Source: Chloroherpetonaceae bacterium (GTDB lineage: Bacteria; Bacteroidota; Chlorobiia; Chlorobiales; Chloroherpetonaceae). From it: a stretch of 64,000 nt of DNA. Positions 28,071-37,607 of this stretch are shown here, in pieces. Under the pieces are notes generated by a model. That model did no database searches and was not told the DNA's origin. It saw only the letters and a list, made by a program, of their open reading frames with translations. The translations under genes and the position numbers were made by a program. Position 1 is the first letter of the stretch; the number at the start of each line of letters is the position of its first letter. The stretch covers positions 1 to 64,000 of the forward strand of contig JANQGG010000070.1 in NCBI GenBank assembly GCA_028277445.1, written 5' to 3'.

Positions 28071-29519
28071 ATGCGTATTTCATTACCTAAACTCGCGCGC
28101 CTTTTTTTGTTAAGTTTTTGTTTTCTCCTGTTAAATACCGGTTTGATATTTTCTCAAACAAAACCCCAGCAAACATTATCCCTGGAAACGTGCATTAAAA
28201 TTGCCTTAAAAAACGCCACAACCGTTCAAACGGCTTCCAACACGCTTTCGTTATCCGGGGCTGAAGTCCTGAAAAGTTATGGCCAATTTTTACCGACGCT
28301 TACAGCCGGCGCAGGCTACACGTTTTACTCCAGAAATAACAACCTTGAGCAAGTTCCATTTAATCAGCCCCTTGCAAGTGGCGACACCATCAGCACCATT
28401 AGCACCACGCTATTTGCCACTGAAAGCCGGCGCGCTAATTACTTTATTTCAAGCACGCTAAACATTTTTAACGGCCTTGCCGATTATGCCTCGCTCAAAC
28501 AAGCCCTAAATAACCGATCGGCATCGGAGTATTCATTGACTTGGGCTAAAGAGCAAATCGCCTTTGATGTGGCGCAATCCTACCTGCAAATATTACTGAA
28601 CCAGGAACTGCTGAAAATTTCCGAGGAAAACCTGATTGCTTCGAAAAAACAATTGGAGCGCATACAGGAACAAGTTGCGCTTGGCGCAAAATCATATTCT
28701 GATTTGTACCAGCAGGAATCGGTTTTCAGCGCCAATGAATATGATGTGATCGCGTCACAAAATAATCTTCGTAACAGCAAAATTGCGCTGTTGCAACGCT
28801 TACGGCTTGATCCCTCCGAAAATTATGCGTTCGATATCCCACCGCTCGATACATCTTTGATTTCACCCGGCAGGCTCCAAACCGATGGGTTATTGGAAAC
28901 AGCACTGGTAAATCGGTCGGATTTAAAAAGCGCGCAATACGCATTAGAAGCCTCGGATTGGGGAACCAACCGGGCGTTTAGCGGATACCTTCCTCGTTTG
29001 GATTTTCAATTCAACTTCAGTTCAAGCGGGTTGTTGATCGATAAACAAACCATCGATGGCGTGGAAGTTCCTGCGCCAACTCTGCCCGATCTTTCAAGGC
29101 AGCTTAAAGATCAAACCAACACGTCGTTATCTTTGAATCTGAACTGGACAATTTTCGATGGCTTCCTGACCAACTTAAATTATCAGCAAGCCAAGGTGGA
29201 GTACCTCAATAAAAAGCTATCGTATGAAGATACTAAGTTTCAGATCATTGCCGAAGTCACCCAATCCACTGGGGACTACAAAGCCGCCCAAAAGCAACTG
29301 GAGTCTTCAAAAAAAGGGTTGCGGTCGGCGCAAAAAGCATATGAAACGGTTCAGGAGCAATACGATGTTGGGGCTTCTACATTTGTTGAGCTTTCAAGCG
29401 CCCGTGCAAGCTTGGTTTCTGCAAAATCGCAGCTTGCACAAGCCATTTATAATTTCACATTTCAAAAAAAACTATTGGATTTCTTTTTAGGTGTTCTTGA
29501 TGTTGATGAATACTTATAA
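28071..29519 (+). CDS. TolC-family outer membrane efflux protein
   Basis: The 482-residue protein has a signal peptide (LARLFLLSFCFLLLNTGLIFS) and the tandem coiled, beta-rich TolC repeats: SLETCIKIALKNATTVQT opening and WAKEQIAFDVAQSYLQILLNQELLKI as the first coiled coil, repeated in ALVNRSDLKSAQYAL onward. It forms the trimeric outer-membrane channel of a tripartite pump. It is the first gene of a five-gene run with an adaptor, an ABC ATPase and two permeases, so it is most likely the exit duct of that system. Confidence 0.92.
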   Translation: MRISLPKLARLFLLSFCFLLLNTGLIFSQTKPQQTLSLETCIKIALKNATTVQTASNTLSLSGAEVLKSYGQFLPTLTAGAGYTFYSRNNNLEQVPFNQPLASGDTISTISTTLFATESRRANYFISSTLNIFNGLADYASLKQALNNRSASEYSLTWAKEQIAFDVAQSYLQILLNQELLKISEENLIASKKQLERIQEQVALGAKSYSDLYQQESVFSANEYDVIASQNNLRNSKIALLQRLRLDPSENYAFDIPPLDTSLISPGRLQTDGLLETALVNRSDLKSAQYALEASDWGTNRAFSGYLPRLDFQFNFSSSGLLIDKQTIDGVEVPAPTLPDLSRQLKDQTNTSLSLNLNWTIFDGFLTNLNYQQAKVEYLNKKLSYEDTKFQIIAEVTQSTGDYKAAQKQLESSKKGLRSAQKAYETVQEQYDVGASTFVELSSARASLVSAKSQLAQAIYNFTFQKKLLDFFLGVLDVDEYL

Positions 29520-29549
29520 GCATAAACTATTATTTAGATCAGTACGACC

Positions 29550-30884
29550 ATGTTGGTTGAAACAACAACCCAAAACGATAAAAACACAGCGTCATCAATG
29601 ACATTAGAAGAAACCGTACCTCAAAAACCATCCGGTAAAAAACGCAGTAAGCGAAAGCTTTACATTTTTGGCGGTCTTGGCATTCTAATTCTTGCCGTCA
29701 CCATTTTTTCAATCATTAACCAAGGAAAAACCAAACCGATTGTTGTCACTACCGAGCCGGTGATCACGAAAACCATTACCCAGATTGTATCGGCAACGGG
29801 AAAAATTCAACCCGAAACCGAAGTGATCATTTCGCCGGATGTCTCCGGTGAAATTATTTCGTTGCCCATTAAAGAAGGAGAGTTGGTTGAAAAGGGCAGC
29901 TTGCTGTTTAAAATCAATCCCGAACTGTTGAACTCACAAGTCGATCAGCAGCAAGCCTCGTTAAGTTCAGCCAAAGCCCAAAGCCTGCAAGCCAAAGCCC
30001 AAATGCTAAAAGCAAAAGACGATTTGCGCCGCACCGAAGAATTATTTAAAAAACAATTGGTTTCCGAGTCGGAATACATTACAACAAAAACTAATGCCGA
30101 AGTTGCCCAAGCTACCTACGACGCATCGCTTTATGAAATATCGCGTGTAAGTAGTTTGCTGGAGCAAAGCCGTGAGCAGTTGGCGCGTTCTACGGTTTAT
30201 GCCCCGATCTCAGGTACAATTACGCTTTTAAATAATAAGCTTGGCGAGCGTGTGGTAGCTACCAGTCAATTTCAAGGAACGGAAGTGCTTCGGATTGCCG
30301 ACTTAAACGACATGCAAATTGAAGTGGAAGTCAATGAAAACGACATTATTTATGTCAAAGAAGGCGATACGGCCAGAATTTCAGTAGATGCCTATCGCGA
30401 CAAGATATTTACCGGGCTTGTAACTGAAATAGCCAATATAGCCATAACATCTATGGAAGGCACTCAGGACGAAGCCACCAATTTCAATGTAACCATTCGC
30501 ATCATAGATCATGAGCAGCTTTTAAAACCGGGCATGAGCGCTACGGCCAACATTGAAACAGCTACCGTTAAGGATGCCATCGCCGTACCCTTGCAAAGCG
30601 TTACGGTTCGAAGCGCCCGACAATTGAAAAACAAAAACTCGGAATCATCTCAAACCAATTCGTCAAAACCGATGTCTGAGAATGATGATCTCAAGAAAAT
30701 CGTTTTTGTATTGGACAATAAAAAAGCTATGACGCGCGAAGTAAAAACCGGCATTGCCGATAACACACATATTCAGATCAAGGATGGATTAAAACCCGGA
30801 GAAATTGTTGTATCGGGAAGTTACCGTGCAATTAGTCGGGATTTAAAAAATGGCAGTTACACAACTTTGCAAAAAGAAAACTAA
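29550..30884 (+). CDS. MacA/HlyD-type membrane-fusion adaptor
   Basis: The 444-residue periplasmic adaptor is anchored by one N-terminal transmembrane helix (residues 36-54, LYIFGGLGILILAVTIFSI). A barrel-sandwich/lipoyl half (VIISPDVSGEIISLPIKEGE), a long coiled coil (SSAKAQSLQAKAQMLKAKDDLRR), and a second half (YAPISGTITLLNNKLGERV) follow, then a beta-barrel with PGMSATANIE. It connects the inner-membrane transporter with the TolC channel. The next three genes encode the ABC part, so this is a MacAB-TolC-like exporter. Substrate unknown. Confidence 0.92.
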   Translation: MLVETTTQNDKNTASSMTLEETVPQKPSGKKRSKRKLYIFGGLGILILAVTIFSIINQGKTKPIVVTTEPVITKTITQIVSATGKIQPETEVIISPDVSGEIISLPIKEGELVEKGSLLFKINPELLNSQVDQQQASLSSAKAQSLQAKAQMLKAKDDLRRTEELFKKQLVSESEYITTKTNAEVAQATYDASLYEISRVSSLLEQSREQLARSTVYAPISGTITLLNNKLGERVVATSQFQGTEVLRIADLNDMQIEVEVNENDIIYVKEGDTARISVDAYRDKIFTGLVTEIANIAITSMEGTQDEATNFNVTIRIIDHEQLLKPGMSATANIETATVKDAIAVPLQSVTVRSARQLKNKNSESSQTNSSKPMSENDDLKKIVFVLDNKKAMTREVKTGIADNTHIQIKDGLKPGEIVVSGSYRAISRDLKNGSYTTLQKEN

Positions 30885-30913
30885 CATAAATTCAAAACAA
30901 GCCGGCCATAGAT

Positions 30914-31630
30914 ATGAGCAGATCTAAGGTTATAGAAATGATGGGTATCACAAAAGATTTTGAGATGGGCGAGGAAGTTGTTCATGCGCTAAGAGGTATA
31001 GATTTAACCATTTCAAAAAATGACTATGTCGCCATTATGGGCGCTTCGGGAAGCGGTAAATCAACCTTGATGAATCTGATCGGCTGCTTGGATACGCCAA
31101 CCCAAGGCACCTATATATTGAACAATTACGATGTTTCACTGCTGGATGAGGATGAATTGGCCAGAATCAGAAACAAGGAAATTGGGTTTGTGTTTCAAAC
31201 GTTTAACCTTTTGCCACGCTCAACCAGTCTGCAAAATGTTGAGCTGCCTTTAATTTACGCAGGATTATCTCCGCAGGAACGCCGCGAAAAAGCCTTTCAG
31301 GCACTTGTTAGCGTTGGATTAAAAGATCGGATATACCACAAACCAAACGAGCTTTCAGGAGGGCAGCGCCAGCGTGTGGCCATTGCCCGCGCGCTCGTCA
31401 ATAACCCCTCCATTATTCTTGCCGATGAGCCTACGGGAAACCTTGATAGTAAAACCAGCGAGGATATTATGACGCTGTTTGATGAGCTTCAACGACTTGG
31501 CAACACCATTATTTTAGTTACTCATGAAGCGGATATTTCCAAACATGCCGATCGGATTGTTCGTCTTCACGATGGGCTTGTGGAAAGCGATTACATGCGC
31601 TCTGATAACATACATCCGGTAACCTCTTAA
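30914..31630 (+). CDS. MacB-like ABC transporter ATP-binding protein
   Basis: This 238-residue cytoplasmic ATPase drives the exporter. Walker [17 protein letters not shown]-loop FQTFNLLPR, signature [15 protein letters not shown] and Walker [12 protein letters not shown] are all intact. It is a LolD/MacB-type lipid or peptide export ATPase. It lies 30 bases after the adaptor gene and five before the first permease gene. Unlike E. coli MacB, ATPase and permease are separate polypeptides here. Confidence 0.94.
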   Translation: MSRSKVIEMMGITKDFEMGEEVVHALRGIDLTISKNDYVAIMGASGSGKSTLMNLIGCLDTPTQGTYILNNYDVSLLDEDELARIRNKEIGFVFQTFNLLPRSTSLQNVELPLIYAGLSPQERREKAFQALVSVGLKDRIYHKPNELSGGQRQRVAIARALVNNPSIILADEPTGNLDSKTSEDIMTLFDELQRLGNTIILVTHEADISKHADRIVRLHDGLVESDYMRSDNIHPVTS

Positions 31631-31634
31631 TTGC

Positions 31635-32885
31635 ATGCGACAATGGATTTACGAAATAGAGGAAAGTTTCCGAATCGCATTTGATCAAATACTCTCTCAT
31701 AAGCTACGTTCCATACTCACCGCGCTTGGCGTAATCATTGGTATTTTAGCCGTAACGCTTATGGGCACAGCTATCAATGGCATTGATAAAGGATTTGATC
31801 GCAGCCTTTCCTTAATCGGTTACGATGTGCTGTATGTTCAGAAATGGCCGTGGCGGCGGGTTGAAGAGTGGTGGGTGTATCGCAATCGCCCAAAGCTGGA
31901 AACTGACTATGCCGATGCCCTGAATCGAAAAATCAAGAACAATGCAGCTTCGGAATTGCTGACGGTTGTTCCACAAATGTCAAAAACCCGTCAGGTCTCT
32001 TTTGAGGGTGAAAGCATTGAAAATGTCTTTATCATTGGCACAACCGATACGTATCAACTGACGTCTTCAGCCGATCTCTCAGTTGGGCGTTTCTTTACTA
32101 ACTTTGAATCACGCTCCGGAGCAAAAATTTGCATCCTTGGATCAGATGTTGTGGAAGCCTTGTTTCCCAACATCAATCCAATCAACCAATATATAAAAAT
32201 TGGCAAGCACCGATTTAAAATTATAGGGGTCTATGAAAAACAAGGTAAATTTTTAGGGCTCTTTAGTTTGGATACGCAGGTTGTAATTCCGCTTTTGGCA
32301 TTTCAAAAAGCGTTTGGCGAGAGCCGACAGATCACCTTAAGGGTAAAGGTTAAAGATGAATCACGCGTAAGCTATGCAAAAGATGAATTGATTGGATTGA
32401 TGCGCCAGATACGAGGCCTGGATTTTGCCCAAGAAAACGATTTTACCATCAACGAGCAACGTGCATTTAAAAGCACGTTAGATCCTATCAAGGCCGGCAT
32501 TTCAATTGCCGGGTTATTCATTACGGGTTTATCGTTATTTGTTGGCGCTATCGGTATTATGAATATTACATTTGTCAGCGTTAAAGAACGCACCAAAGAA
32601 ATCGGTACTCGAAAAGCGCTTGGCGCAAAACGCCGTTCAATATTGCTTCAATTTTTAATTGAATCCACCTCAATTTGTTTAATTGGAGGCATTATTGGCC
32701 TTTTTATCTCGTTTGGCGCTACGGTGCTTATTAATGTGTTTTTTGAAACCTTTCCGGTTTCTTTTTCTTTGGAACTTGTCGTTGTAGGTATGGTTGTTTC
32801 AACATTGACGGGCATTTTTTCAGGATTTGCCCCGGCCTACACCGCTTCAAAACTAAATCCATCAACGGCGTTACGCTACGAATAA
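31635..32885 (+). CDS. MacB-like ABC transporter permease 1
   Basis: A 416-residue permease with an N-terminal helix (LTALGVIIGILAVTLMGTAI), a large periplasmic MacB_PCD domain, and three C-terminal helices ending in the FtsX-type tail (GFAPAYTASKLNPSTALRYE). TERTKEIGTRKALGAKRRSIL is the coupling-helix signature to the ATPase. It lies four bases before a second permease gene, so the pump may be a heterodimer of two permeases with one ATPase. Confidence 0.92.
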   Translation: MRQWIYEIEESFRIAFDQILSHKLRSILTALGVIIGILAVTLMGTAINGIDKGFDRSLSLIGYDVLYVQKWPWRRVEEWWVYRNRPKLETDYADALNRKIKNNAASELLTVVPQMSKTRQVSFEGESIENVFIIGTTDTYQLTSSADLSVGRFFTNFESRSGAKICILGSDVVEALFPNINPINQYIKIGKHRFKIIGVYEKQGKFLGLFSLDTQVVIPLLAFQKAFGESRQITLRVKVKDESRVSYAKDELIGLMRQIRGLDFAQENDFTINEQRAFKSTLDPIKAGISIAGLFITGLSLFVGAIGIMNITFVSVKERTKEIGTRKALGAKRRSILLQFLIESTSICLIGGIIGLFISFGATVLINVFFETFPVSFSLELVVVGMVVSTLTGIFSGFAPAYTASKLNPSTALRYE

Positions 32886-32888
32886 TCC

Positions 32889-34112
32889 ATGCGTTTAAAA
32901 GATTTGCTTGTCATGGCGTTGGAGTCGCTGAAAGCCAATAAACTCCGATCCAGCCTTACCATGTTTGGCATTACTGTCGGCGTTTTTTCGGTGCTGGGTG
33001 TAATGACAGCCATACAAGCGGTTGAATCATCCATTGAAGAAGGCTTGGCAGAGCTTGGGGCAAACACGTTTGAGATCACAAAAAATCCGGCGGTGCTGTT
33101 TAAAGGCAAACGCAATCGCTCCTCACGACCCGATTTCACTTACAAACAAGCCCTCCGATTTAAACGCTTAATGGCCGATAGCCCTGCAAATGTAGGTTTG
33201 GAAATCGTTGACCGCGGTGAAAAAGTGGCCTTTGGAAACACGGAAACCAATCCCGTCATCGAAATTATCGGGGGCGATCAGCATTACATTACGGCAAACA
33301 GCTATGAAATTGAGTATGGGCGAAATTTAAATCCTGAAGATGTCACCTACGCCAGAAATGTAGTCATTATTGGACCGGGCGTCCAGGAAAAGCTTTTTCC
33401 GGCAGTCAATCCGTTGGGACGAATCATCACGGCCAATGGAAAGCCGTTTCGGGTGATTGGCGTGTTCAAAGAAAAAGGCTCAATTTTTGGTGAAAGTCAG
33501 GACGATCTTGTGCTTATCCCTATCAGCCGGTTTATCTACTCGTACGGTAAACTGCGCAATCTTAGTTTTACAGTGCAATCGCTCACAAAAGCCAGTTATG
33601 AGAGCGTCATGGACCAAGCCATTGGCACGATGCGCGTTGTTCGAGGCTTAAAGCCCGGCCAGGAAAATAATTTTTCGCTCAGAACCAATGAGGCTTTAAT
33701 TGAGTCGTTTAACGAAATTTCCAACACCATACAAATCGGCGCTTTTATTATCAGCGTCATTGCCCTTCTAACTGCCGGCATTGGCATCATGAACATCATG
33801 CTCGTGAGCGTTACCGAGCGCACCAAAGAAATTGGCGTACGAAAATCCCTCGGCGCAAAAAACAGCAGCGTGCTTTCGCAATTTTTGATTGAAGCTGTGA
33901 TCCTTTCTGAATTTGGCGGCGTTATTGGCATTGTTCTTGGCGTGATTGGCGGCAATGCGTTTGCGACGCAGGTTAAGTCATCGTTGATCTTTCCATGGGA
34001 TTGGGCCATCATCGGGTTGGTGGTGTGCTCGGCTATCGGAATTGGCTTTGGGTTATATCCGGCTTATAAAGCCTCCAAACTCAACCCGGTTGAGGCCCTG
34101 CGGTTTGAGTGA
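32889..34112 (+). CDS. MacB-like ABC transporter permease 2
   Basis: A 407-residue paralogue of the preceding permease with the same layout: N-terminal helix (TMFGITVGVFSVLGVMTAI), periplasmic core, coupling segment TERTKEIGVRKSLGAKNSS, and three C-terminal helices ending YKASKLNPVEALRFE. Its last 360 bases are partly duplicated at 35156-35359, downstream of a toxin-antitoxin insertion (see findings). The gene is intact. Two permeases beside one ATPase suggest a heterodimeric exporter. Confidence 0.92.
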   Translation: MRLKDLLVMALESLKANKLRSSLTMFGITVGVFSVLGVMTAIQAVESSIEEGLAELGANTFEITKNPAVLFKGKRNRSSRPDFTYKQALRFKRLMADSPANVGLEIVDRGEKVAFGNTETNPVIEIIGGDQHYITANSYEIEYGRNLNPEDVTYARNVVIIGPGVQEKLFPAVNPLGRIITANGKPFRVIGVFKEKGSIFGESQDDLVLIPISRFIYSYGKLRNLSFTVQSLTKASYESVMDQAIGTMRVVRGLKPGQENNFSLRTNEALIESFNEISNTIQIGAFIISVIALLTAGIGIMNIMLVSVTERTKEIGVRKSLGAKNSSVLSQFLIEAVILSEFGGVIGIVLGVIGGNAFATQVKSSLIFPWDWAIIGLVVCSAIGIGFGLYPAYKASKLNPVEALRFE

Positions 34113-34447
34113 CTTTATTTTACTTCAAAAAGGGATTGCAACCCATTGCTACACTGTCTGAATCTTGATTTACAGGATGAAAGAATGCCCAAGATTAAAA
34201 TCCTCTAATTCAGAAAAGGCGAAAATATAAATGTTCGAATTTAGGATTGCATTGAAATAGAAACTTTAGAAAGGATTTTTTTTCTCATGCATTAATGCAA
34301 AATTAACCAGCGGCGAATATATAGGCTCAGCCTACCGGAAAGTCCCAGAAAATGTAAACCGTAATTATGGCCAATTCACCCCGCATTTAGTCGTCTATGT
34401 TTAGTGCCAGGTTGGCATTAAGGTTTAGCGGAATTTGAAAATTAGTG
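34113..34447. other. Gap before the higBA promoter
   Basis: No gene recognised. It begins with the tail of the duplicated segment (about 34113-34141) and then unrelated A/T-rich sequence, ending in the higBA promoter. Confidence 0.4.
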
Positions 34448-34476
34448 TTGACATTTGTCACGCGGTAGTTTACATT
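34448..34476 (+). promoter_or_regulatory. higBA promoter with palindromic -35 (candidate operator)
   Basis: TTGACA at 34448, 17 bases, TACATT at 34471, placing the start of RNA about at the ATG of higB (34484), so the mRNA may be almost leaderless. The -35 lies within TGACA-TT-TGTCA, a short inverted repeat that would suit binding by the HTH antitoxin HigA. Confidence 0.5.
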
Positions 34477-34483
34477 TGAGTTC

Positions 34484-34765
34484 ATGATAAAAACGTTTGC
34501 CGATAAAGAAACGCAACGGTTGTTTATTACAGGTAAATCTAAACGATTGCCGCCTGATTTAATAAAAAGAGCCATAAGACGCTTGGAATTCATCAATTAT
34601 GCGATATCACTTAATGATCTCAAAGTTCCTCCAAGCAACCGGCTACATGCATTAGAAGGTGATCGAAAAGGCCAGCATTCCATATCGATCAACAAACAAT
34701 GGCGAATATGTTTTCGCTTTATAGAAAGCGATGCATATGATGTCGAAATAACCGATTACCATTGA
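34484..34765 (+). CDS. higB: HigB-type (RelE superfamily) toxin
   Basis: A 93-residue mRNA interferase-like toxin with the HigB killer-protein pattern: LPPDLIKRAIRRLEFIN, LKVPPSNRLHALEGDRKG, then QHSISINKQWRICFRF and ITDYH. It cleaves ribosome-bound mRNA when free of its antitoxin. Toxin before antitoxin is the normal order for the higBA family. The module sits between the end of a permease gene and a truncated copy of that gene end, so it probably came in with the insertion. Confidence 0.9.
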   Translation: MIKTFADKETQRLFITGKSKRLPPDLIKRAIRRLEFINYAISLNDLKVPPSNRLHALEGDRKGQHSISINKQWRICFRFIESDAYDVEITDYH

Positions 34766-34777
34766 AGAATTACCAAT

Positions 34778-35092
34778 ATGAGTATACCCAACACAGGAAA
34801 AAGGCAAATTTCTCCGATACATCCAGGCGAAATTCTCAAAGAAGATTTTATGCCGGATTACAGCCTGAATGCAACATCATTGGCAGCAGCCATAAGCGTA
34901 TCACGACAGACCATACATGAAATTTTAAGAGAGCGACGGGCAATATCTCCTTCAATGGCATTGCGATTGTCTCGTCTTTTTGGGAATTCACCTGAATTTT
35001 GGTTAAACGCCCAGCATGCATTTGATTTGTGGGATTCTGAACAGCGTTTCCAAAAGGAACTTTCTAAAATTCAGCCTTTAAATGCAGCCTGA
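34778..35092 (+). CDS. higA: HigA-type HTH antitoxin
   Basis: A 104-residue antitoxin beginning 12 bases after higB. IHPGEILKEDFMPDYSLN is the standard HigA start, and SLAAAISVSRQTIHEIL is its helix-turn-helix, used for autorepression. It ends with the helical FWLNAQHAFDLWDSEQRF typical of this family. It should bind the inverted repeat at the -35 of its promoter. Confidence 0.92.
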   Translation: MSIPNTGKRQISPIHPGEILKEDFMPDYSLNATSLAAAISVSRQTIHEILRERRAISPSMALRLSRLFGNSPEFWLNAQHAFDLWDSEQRFQKELSKIQPLNAA

Positions 35093-35155
35093 AATTTGCT
35101 TTGCCTCCAGAATCTTTTCAATTTGTGCTTTGTTAGCCTTTTTAAGTTCAGCGAT

Positions 35156-35359
35156 ATTGCCCTTCTAACTGCCGGCATTGTCCTTGGCGTGATTGGCGGC
35201 AATGCGTTTGCGACGCAGCTCAATTCATCGTTGATTTTTCCATGGGATTGGGCCATCATCGGGTTGGTGGTGTGCTCGGCTATCGGAATTGGCTTTGGGT
35301 TATATCCGGCTTATAAAGCCTCGAAACTCAACCCGGTTGAAGCCCTGCGGTTTGAGTGA
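35156..35359 (+). pseudogene. Duplicated, internally deleted 3' end of the MacB-like permease gene
   Basis: This segment repeats the end of the gene at 32889-34112: 35156-35180 equals 33759-33783 and 35181 onward equals 33935-34112 with few changes, including the terminal ALRFE and stop. A 151-bp piece is missing between two GGCATTG copies (33777 and 33928), so the copy is out of frame and cannot be functional. It marks the right end of the higBA insertion. Confidence 0.8.
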
Positions 35360-35366
35360 TTTCATT

Positions 35367-35597
35367 TTACTTCATAAAAGATTTCTTCAACAAGGGATTG
35401 CATGCAGCATAAGACAAGGAGGCTTTAATGTCTTCTTCCTCTATATATGGATATAAGTCTAGTATTTCATGGAAAGAAACACCTGATGCAACAAGACCAG
35501 TAATAGTCGCGACTGTAATTCTCATCCCTCTGATGCAGGGTTTACCTCCCATGACATTTGGATCAATTGTAATTCGCTCTAATTCTGGAAATTTCAT
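35367..35597 (-). CDS. DUF433 antitoxin-like protein
   Basis: A 76-residue protein with the DUF433 pattern: ITIDPNVMGGKPCIRGMRITV, then an HTH-like TGLVASGVSFHEILDLYPYI with EEEDIKASLSYA. Family members are usually antitoxins for a PIN-like toxin in the next frame. No toxin gene follows; the permease fragment lies there instead. It may be an orphan. Confidence 0.75.
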   Translation of the reverse strand: MKFPELERITIDPNVMGGKPCIRGMRITVATITGLVASGVSFHEILDLYPYIEEEDIKASLSYAACNPLLKKSFMK

Positions 35598-35787
35598 GAC
35601 TTGCTTTTTTTGTTGAAATTTAACATTATGATATCGCTAACAAATATCTTACTGAAAAGATTGAGATATACTCCAATTTGCGCCAGATACATAGCAATTA
35701 AATGTGTTTTTGAGCTTAAACCAAATTTGTTTTGATTCATGTTCTAGTATCATGAAAAAGGACATAATTAACTTTAGGAACAGCTAC

Positions 35788-37278
35788 TTAGATTTTTTTT
35801 AATACAGCCTGCAATTCCGATCTAAAAAAGAGCAAACTCACCGCGCAATACCCCAAAAAGATCAACACATCCGAACTAAGCGAGCTTTGTATTCGTTCGG
35901 CAAATAACAAAACCCCGATCCCCAGAACTACCATGCTGAATATCTTTCCCCAGTCGTATGAATTTTTATAATATTTTTGTGAAAAATAAGCCATTGCCAA
36001 AGCCATAACCATCAACCCACCGGTTGCGGCAATTGCCGCGCCCATCATACCATATTGGTTCGAAAGCCAAATGCTTAAACCGATGGTAAATGCCGCGCCA
36101 AAAGCCGAAACAATCGGTAGAACCTGGGTTCGTTTTTCAATCAATAGCCCGGCCGATAAATTCACCGACATCATTTCAAATAATGACCCGAAAAACACGA
36201 CGGGCAACACCGATAAGCCGATCCAGTATTGCGGCGGCAACAAATACACCGAGCCGAAATAATGCACCTGAATAAGATCGGGCACAATAAGGCTGATGCC
36301 GACAATCAAAACCGTTACGCCAATGCTGGTTATCGTAAAAACCTTACTGAACAACCGTTTGGCATCGGGCTCCTGGGCATGCTGCAAAAAAAACGGCTGC
36401 CAGGCAAATCGAAAAATCTGTACCAGCAATTGAATGAGGATGCCAAATGCTACCACCCTGCCGTAAATCCCCACAATCTCAGTGCTTGTGATTGCTTTGC
36501 CATAGATGCTTTGAAAGGTTTTATCCGGCACATGCATCAGCACATTCCGATCCACCAACCTGACAAACAGTCCCATCAAGCCACTCGGCACATATGGCAA
36601 GCCTAACCAAAGCATCTCTTTCCAGAATGTCCATGAGCCGTTTGAAAGTCGTCCAATAATTTCAGGGATTAACAAAACCAGCACAATACCCGAACCTAAA
36701 ATATTTCCCCAGAACGCCCCGTGAAGACCGTAATCATAAACGGTAATGAATAGAATGGTTGAAACCACCGTGAACCCAACACCCAAAAGCTTCACCAGAG
36801 CAAATTTTGTCGCTTTCCGCTCAAGGCGTAAATTGGCCAGTGGAATCACAATCAGGGTATCTATCAGTAAAATCAAGGCGGCGTATCGAATGTAAACGCC
36901 GGCGTTGGATTCCAGTCCTAAAAGCAATGCCAGCTCGCCGGCATACGTAATAATAAGGCTTGAAAAAAGGACAGAACTTAGGCTTAAGCTTAAGAATGCC
37001 GTCATGAAATAACGCTTTTGTTTTTCAGAGTCTTCAGGATTTTCGGAAGCAAATTTCATGTAGGCCGTTTCCTGCCCATATGTAAAAAGGATGTTTAAAA
37101 ACGCAAGGTTTGCATAGATTAAGGCGTGCACGCCATTTTCGGCGGTTAAAAGAAAATTAGCATATAACGGCACTAAAATGTAATTGAGCGCGCGGGCAAG
37201 AATGGAGCTTACCCCATAAATCACCGTATCTTTGGCCAGAAGCTTTAATTTTTCTAACATTGGTTTTTGTGATCGCAT
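35788..37278 (-). CDS. Polysaccharide flippase (MATE/Wzx-like)
   Basis: A 496-residue integral membrane protein with about twelve to fourteen helices and the opening LLAKDTVIYGVSSILARALNYILVPLYA of the oligosaccharide flippase family. It probably moves lipid-linked glycans across the inner membrane. ATG at 37278 or seven codons later (MLEKLKL) are both possible starts. It stands alone between a DUF433 gene and tRNA-Gly on the opposite strand, with no polysaccharide cluster nearby. Confidence 0.85.
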   Translation of the reverse strand: MRSQKPMLEKLKLLAKDTVIYGVSSILARALNYILVPLYANFLLTAENGVHALIYANLAFLNILFTYGQETAYMKFASENPEDSEKQKRYFMTAFLSLSLSSVLFSSLIITYAGELALLLGLESNAGVYIRYAALILLIDTLIVIPLANLRLERKATKFALVKLLGVGFTVVSTILFITVYDYGLHGAFWGNILGSGIVLVLLIPEIIGRLSNGSWTFWKEMLWLGLPYVPSGLMGLFVRLVDRNVLMHVPDKTFQSIYGKAITSTEIVGIYGRVVAFGILIQLLVQIFRFAWQPFFLQHAQEPDAKRLFSKVFTITSIGVTVLIVGISLIVPDLIQVHYFGSVYLLPPQYWIGLSVLPVVFFGSLFEMMSVNLSAGLLIEKRTQVLPIVSAFGAAFTIGLSIWLSNQYGMMGAAIAATGGLMVMALAMAYFSQKYYKNSYDWGKIFSMVVLGIGVLLFAERIQSSLSSDVLIFLGYCAVSLLFFRSELQAVLKKI

Positions 37279-37433
37279 TGAGACAAAGTCTGACCAAACA
37301 TAGTAAAAAAGGGAGTTTGACTGAAATGTTTGAACAGAATTTTATTTCAGCATAACAGCTTTTATGATTTGGTGTGATGAATGATGGCACTGTTTTATTT
37401 GAATACAAGCAATTGATTACTTAGAAATTTTTC

Positions 37434-37462
37434 TTGGAAAAATCAATCCGGCATCGTATAAT
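37434..37462 (+). promoter_or_regulatory. tRNA-Gly promoter
   Basis: TTGGAA, 17 bases, TATAAT, 12 bases before the tRNA 5' end. A near-consensus housekeeping promoter. Confidence 0.7.
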
Positions 37463-37474
37463 ACCTGTCCTTTT

Positions 37475-37547
37475 GCGGGAATAGCTCAGTTGGTAGAGCG
37501 ACACCTTGCCAAGGTGTAGGTCGCGAGTTCGAACCTCGTTTCCCGCT
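37475..37547 (+). tRNA. tRNA-Gly (GCC)
   Basis: Seven-base acceptor GCGGGAA/TTCCCGC, D-arm with GGTAGAGC, anticodon loop TTGCCAA (anticodon GCC), five-base T-stem GCGAG/CTCGT with TTCGAAC. The CCA end is not encoded. Confidence 0.95.
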
Positions 37548-37569
37548 CTTCAGATTTTGTGTTGAACAT

Positions 37570-37594
37570 AAAAGCCTCTTGATGAGGCTTTTTT
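37570..37594 (+). terminator. Rho-independent terminator after tRNA-Gly
   Basis: AAAAGCCTC, loop TTGAT, GAGGCTTTT, then a short T run before the next tRNA. Confidence 0.75.
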
Positions 37595-37607
37595 AGTTTG
37601 ATCTCTC

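Noticed and set aside
34387-34596. Minus-strand frame over the higBA promoter
   Set aside because: Overlaps higB and its promoter and has low-complexity content.
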